Shown here piece by piece: positions 45,401 to 51,400 of a DNA stretch of 64,000 nucleotides. The position numbers and the translations under genes were made by a program. The first letter of the stretch is position 1. Every line of letters begins with the position of its first letter. The notes under the pieces are model-generated. The model did not search any database. It had not been told where the DNA came from and saw only the letters and a program-made list of their open reading frames with translations. The stretch is from contig CANXME010002319.1 of NCBI GenBank assembly GCA_948144175.1, positions 226,765-290,764 on the forward strand, read 5' to 3'. This DNA comes from Closterium sp. NIES-65 (taxonomy: Eukaryota; Streptophyta; Zygnematophyceae; Desmidiales; Closteriaceae).

Positions 45401-48400
45401 TCCTGTGGGGCCCGTCATGGCAGGTAGGAGGCAAAGGAGGGAAAGAGGCAAGGAGGGGCGAGAGGGGCTGGAGGTGAACAAGTGGCTGCCAGCTCTCTTC
45501 TTGTTGTGTGTTCATCTTAGTGCTACGGCTCATCGCTACACGCTTCAGCCCACTTCCAAAGTTTCTCTCCTCTCCACTTTTCTCCCCCCTTGTCATCCCC
45601 CTCTCCCCCCCCCTCCGCCCTCACAGCCCCCCCAGCGTATGTGCATCTGGCAGCGGATGGCGATGTGAGGCTGGGAGGGGTCCTTTCACGCACTCACCTC
45701 CTCCATTCTTCTCCTTACCCTCGCCTCCTCCCCCCCACCTCCCCCCCTCCGCCCTCACAGCCCCCCCAGCGTGTGTGCATCTGGCAGTGGAGGGCAATGT
45801 GAGGCTGGGAGGGCAGCTCACCTGTCGAGCGCTCTACCATGGCGGGTAATGTGCTTCGCCCTGCCTTTGCTTCGCCCTGCCTGTGCTTCGCCCTGCCTGT
45901 GCTGTGCATGTCTGCAAGCACTACAGCTTTTCTCCCTCTCTGTCCCCTGCTGCTTGTTTTCTCATGTACCCCATCCGCCCTCCTCCATGCGCCCCCCTCC
46001 CCCTGTGTGCCCCGTCTGCCTCCCACGCATGCCCCATCCGCCCCCCCGGAATCTGCCCTTCCTATGCGTGCAGGCAGCAGGGCGAGTGCCGGGTGGCATG
46101 GGTGAGAGTGGCGGCCACAGGGGAGGAGCAGCTCGTTGGGCGGCAAGGTGAGAAACTATGAGTTGCAGGTGCGGGGATTTTGACCCGGAATACGCACTCT
46201 GAATTGATCCATACCCACGTGCTGCGTCCATCCCTCCCTACCGCCTCCCATGCTGGTACACACACGGTGACAGCAGAGGACGTGGGGAGGCGGCTGCAAG
46301 TGGAGTTCACTCCACGGTGTCAGGGGAGGACGCACTCTGTCTTTGAGCTGCCTCTTTCCGAGCCGTACACACAACTTTGAACGATCTCCCCGCCCTGCGT
46401 GCCTCTCTGCCTAACCGCCCCCCCTGTCCTGTGCAGGCACGTACAGGGTAACAACAGAGGACGTGGGGAGTCGGCTGCGAGTGGAGTTCACTCCTGTGCG
46501 GGCCGATGGGGCTGCTGGGGAGGTTTGCACCCATTTCTGAGGCGCCTCTCTGACTGAAGGTTTCCTCTCGCCCTGCCTGCCTCCCTACCCCCCCTATCCC
46601 CTGCGTAACACCTGCAGGCACGTACACAGTGACAGCAGAGGACGTGGGGAGTCGGCTGCGAGTGGAGTTCACTCCTGTGCGGACCGATGGGGTCGTTGGG
46701 GAGGTGGCTGCTGTCACCACCGATACAGTCACACCAGGTACCCTCCTTTCTGGCTGTCGCTGCTACAGTCACTCCTGTGTGGGCTGATGGGGCTCTTGGG
46801 GAGGCGGCTGCACTCACCACCAGCACAGTCGCACCAGGTGCTCAGCAATAACTGTGCTGGATAAGCCATGAAGCACAGACAGCTTCATGGCTGCTGCTTG
46901 AAAGCTGCCACAGGCACACCATGCATGCACGTCACGGCTGCTGTTGCAATTTGAGATGGATAAGGTAGCCCACATTTGAGATGGATAAGGTAGCCCACAT
47001 TTGAGATGGATAAGGTAGCCCACATTTGAGATGGATAAGGTAGCCCACATTTGAGATGGATAAGGTAGCCCACATTTGAGATGGATAAGGTAGCCCACAT
47101 TTGCCACCGGCCGCTCACCTGCTCTTCCTGTTTCTGACTCCCCCCTGCTCCGCCACTCCCCCACTCCCGTGGCCCCCCACGCCCCTGCTTTCTTCCTCCC
47201 CTGCCTTACAGACCGCCGTGTGTGCATTAGTGTGTTGGAGGGGGGCGTATTGCAGGCAGGAGGGGAGATGCTAGAGTGTGCTGCAGCGGGGGAGAGGGGA
47301 GGGGGAGAAGGCGGGCTGGGGGAGGGGAGATCAGGGGAGGGTGGAAGGGGAGAAGGGGGAGCGGGGGAGGGGGATGTGTGGGTGGTGTGGTACAGGCAGG
47401 GGCGGGATGGGCGGATGGAGCGGATAGAGGGGGCGGAGGGGCGCACGTACGTGCCTCAGGAGGCTGACTACGGCTGCTGTGTGGTGGCGGGGTGAGTTGG
47501 TTTCATTGAGAGGGGATATTGGTATTGGTGCGCTTCAATAAGCGAATAGAGGGGGCGGAAGGGCGCACGTACGCGCCACAGGAGGCTGACTATGGTTGCT
47601 GTGTGGTGGCGGGGTGAGTGGGGTCCCTTAGGGTGGGTGGTGTGGTACAGGCAGGGGCGGGATGGGCGAATGGAGCGGATAGAGGGAGCAGAGGGGCGCA
47701 CGTACGTGCCTCAGGAGGCTGACTATGGCTGCTGTGTGATGGCGGGGTGAGTGGGTATCCGTTGGGGCTGTGTTGACTTGTATGGCTGAATAGGAGTATG
47801 TGGCATGCCATGCCACTGCTCACTCCGTGCCACTCTCACACTCCTGCCTGCACCATTCTCTATCCTTACCAGTTCCCCACTCCCTCCCACACTCCCTCCT
47901 CGCCCCCTCCCCCCTGCCCTACCCCACCAGCTGTCGCCCGTGGCTATCGGATGGCACATGGGTCGATGAAGTGCTCTCTGCTCTGGGTCACATCGTCCCC
48001 CACCCACTCCCAACCCCATTCCCCTTCTTGCCCCCTCACCCTCTCCCTCTCCCTACCCCACCAGCTGTCGCCCGTGGCTATCTGATGGCACATGGGGCGA
48101 CGAGGTGCTCTCTGCTCCGGGGCCCATCGTGCTGCCAGGTAAGTCCTTCCTTGCACGGGTCTGTCTGTGTCGCTGAGTGGGGCTGTGCTGATGGGTGGGG
48201 CTGTGTTGTGCTGATACCCCCTTCGCCTTCTGTTATGCCTCCTCGTCCCCACCACCTCCCACCACCCCGACCAGCCCCCAACATCTTCCACCATCCCACC
48301 CCACCCCCCACCACCACCCACCACCCCTTACCACCCTCCACCATTCCCAACCATTACCACCCCTCACCACCGCACACCAGAGCTGTCGGACGAGGAGGCG

Positions 48401-51400
48401 GTGTCACTGGAGGTGGAGGGGCGGGCGGAGGTGGGGGCAGTACTGCACGCCCTGCATGCTGTGTCGCCCGCCCTGGAGCCATTCGTCACAGCTGTTCACA
48501 TGCAGTGGTGAGTCCCAGAAACACAGGCACAGGTGAGCCCAGCTCATTTGCGTTGGTGAGCTGTGAGTCGAGTTTACCCACCACTGCTGCACACCCTGCA
48601 TTCCGTGACTCCTGCCCTCGAGCCGTTTGTCACCGCTGTCCACATGCAATGGTAAGCAGGCTGCTGGATGACTCATCTGCACTGGTGCGCCATGGGTGAA
48701 GTCCACTCTAGTGCTGCACGCCCTGCATGCTGTTCCGCCTGCCCTTGAGCCATTCGTCACAGCCATTCGCGTGCCTGGACCAAGGCGCGCGCCCGGACCA
48801 AGGCGCGCGCCCGGACCAAGGCGCGCGCGCGGACCAAGGCGCGGCCTTTCTAGCACATTTTGGAGTTAGTATATTTACAGACGTGCTCTCCATAGCAAAG
48901 CAAAATTATTGTTCTGGCCGTCGGTAGCGCTAAACGCGAAACAATCCGCACCCATATAGAAAATGAAGCAATCAATCACGGGTACTACGTGCTATCAATC
49001 GCCACCAGATGGCAGGCTAGCAGGGGCTCTGACTCGCACCTCCCCATGCCACTAAACCTCTCCCCCCTCTCCCGCTCATCCCATCCTCGCCAGGTGGCAG
49101 GCCAGCAGCGGCTCCGACTCGCACCGCCCGATCGACGGCGCCACGTCAGCGCGCCTGCCAGTGACGGCGCGCCACGTGGGCGCGTACCTGCTGTGCTCCG
49201 CCACCGTGCTGGACTCGTTCGGGCGCTCATTCAACTCTGTTGCCACCACCGCCACCCCCATCGCTCCTGCCACTTCCACACCTATCGCTGCCCCTGCTAA
49301 CCTTGCCCTCTCAGCCCCCTCTGAGGCTGCGACTGCCATCCCAGCTGCTGAGACTGCTGCTGGGCCCCATGGAGCCTCCCCTGGCGATGCAGACAGGCAG
49401 CCTGCCTCTGAAACGTTGCTGGCTGCTCCCGCTGCCACCAGTGCCGCCACTGCGGGCGCTGCTGGAGAGGCTGCAGGCACAGAGGAGGCACGGGGCATGC
49501 AGGGGGCGCAGCAGCAGGGTGAGGGCGAGGGGGCCGTGCTGCTGGAGGGAGGCAGGGGAGCGGCACAAGGCAGGCATGAACGAGGAGTGCATGAGCAACG
49601 AGGGCGTGAAGGAGGGCAGGACGGCCAGGCAGGCCACGTGGGGGAAGGGCATGAGCAAGTGCGTGGAGGCATAGGGGGAGGGTATGCGGGGGAGGGAGAA
49701 GGCAGGCGAGAGAGCAGAGCATCAGCAGAGGCGGAGAGTGCAGGGTTCCGCCCTGCAGCCACCCCCGCACACTCAGAGCACACCGCGCTGCGCATATCAG
49801 GAGGGCCCTACCACACGTCGCTATTCCACCTGCACCTGCCGCCGTCGCCCCCTGCCCCTGCCTGGCTGCGCCCGTCCTCCTGCTGCATCCAGTGGTTCCG
49901 CGTGCCTCCAGGGGGGTTCCACGCTTTGGATCCGCAGCCCATACCCGGTGAGTGCCCCCCTAAACCCCCAAACCCTCCTCCCCGGCCCCCCTTGCCTGCC
50001 TGCCCGTGCCCACGCCTCCTGCTGCGTCCAGTGATTCCGCGTGCCCCCAGGGGGGTTCCACGCCTTAGAACCCCCCCATACCCGCTGAGTGCTTCAGGTT
50101 AGGTGCGAGGTTAGGTGCCGTACCCCTATCATCCGTCCCCCCCCCTTTGCCTGGCTGCGACCCTCCTTCTGCTGCATCCAGTGGTTCCGCGTGGCCCCAG
50201 GGGGGTTCCACGCTTTGGATCCCCACCCCATACCATGCTTTGGATCCGCAACCCATACCCGGTGAGTGCCGCTGTGCTAAGCCGTAGTCCATACCCCACC
50301 CCTCCCCCCTCCTGTCGCACATCAGTGCCTCACGGTGGAGTTGCGGCCCCTCCCATCCCTTCACACACTTAACCGTAATCCCTGTCCCCTCCCACCCCCT
50401 CTCCCTGTTGCAGGTGCAACGGCCACAACATACCAAGCTGACGTGGCAGACGCGCATCAGTGCCTCATGCTGGAGCTGCGGCCCCTGCCCGCCCAAGACG
50501 TGCACTCCCAGCAACAGGAGGGGGAAGCGGAAAGGGATGGGGAGGAGGTGGTGCTGCGAGTGCTGTCGCCGCAAGTGCTCGTTGGTACGTGAAGTTGCCC
50601 ATTCTTATAACGTGCCTGCACTGCATTGCACCTACTTCTCCTCCCCTCTTCTTCCTCATTGGTCGTACAAACCCACACTCGACCTGCTCCTTGTTCCTTT
50701 CTCCCTGAGAATCTCTCGATGTTCATCGCGCCCCCTCTCTCTTTCTACCCTTCTCCGCCTCTTTCTCGCTTGTGCCTCTTGCATTACTATGCACTGCTCC
50801 TCCTTTCACCCAGCCTCTCTCGCTGCGCTGTTGCGTCATTCACTTGTGCCTTCTCCCCGCTGTGCCCAATCACTCCCTGCTGTGCCCATTCACCCCCTCC
50901 CCTGTCCCCCCACCAGACCCCGCAGTGGCGAGGGATGTGGATCTCATAGTCGCAGCAGGCAGCACCAAAGTGGAGGTCAGTTCAGTGCCCATGATAGGTG
51001 GTGCTGGGGGTGTGGTAGTTGAGGCGGTTGGGGGGGTGCACGAAGCAGTCACGTGCTGCTGTTATAGGACCATGTGCGTGCACCTATCCTTCCCTGCCAG
51101 ACCCCGCAGTGGCGAGGGATGTGGATCTCATAGTGACAGCAGGCAGCACCAAAGTGGAGGTCAGTGCCCATGATAGGTGGTGCTGGGGGTGGTGTGGTGC
51201 TGGGTGGGGTGTGGTGCTGGGGCTGGTGTGGTGCTGGGTGGGGTGCGGTAACTGGGTGGTTGTGTGGGTACACCGTACGGCCATGTGCTGCCTCCCCTGC
51301 AACCATCCAGACCCAGCAGTGGCGAGGGACGTGGATCTCATAGTGGCGGCAGGCAGCACCAAAGTGGAGGTCAGTGCCCATGAGTCATGACACATGGTGC

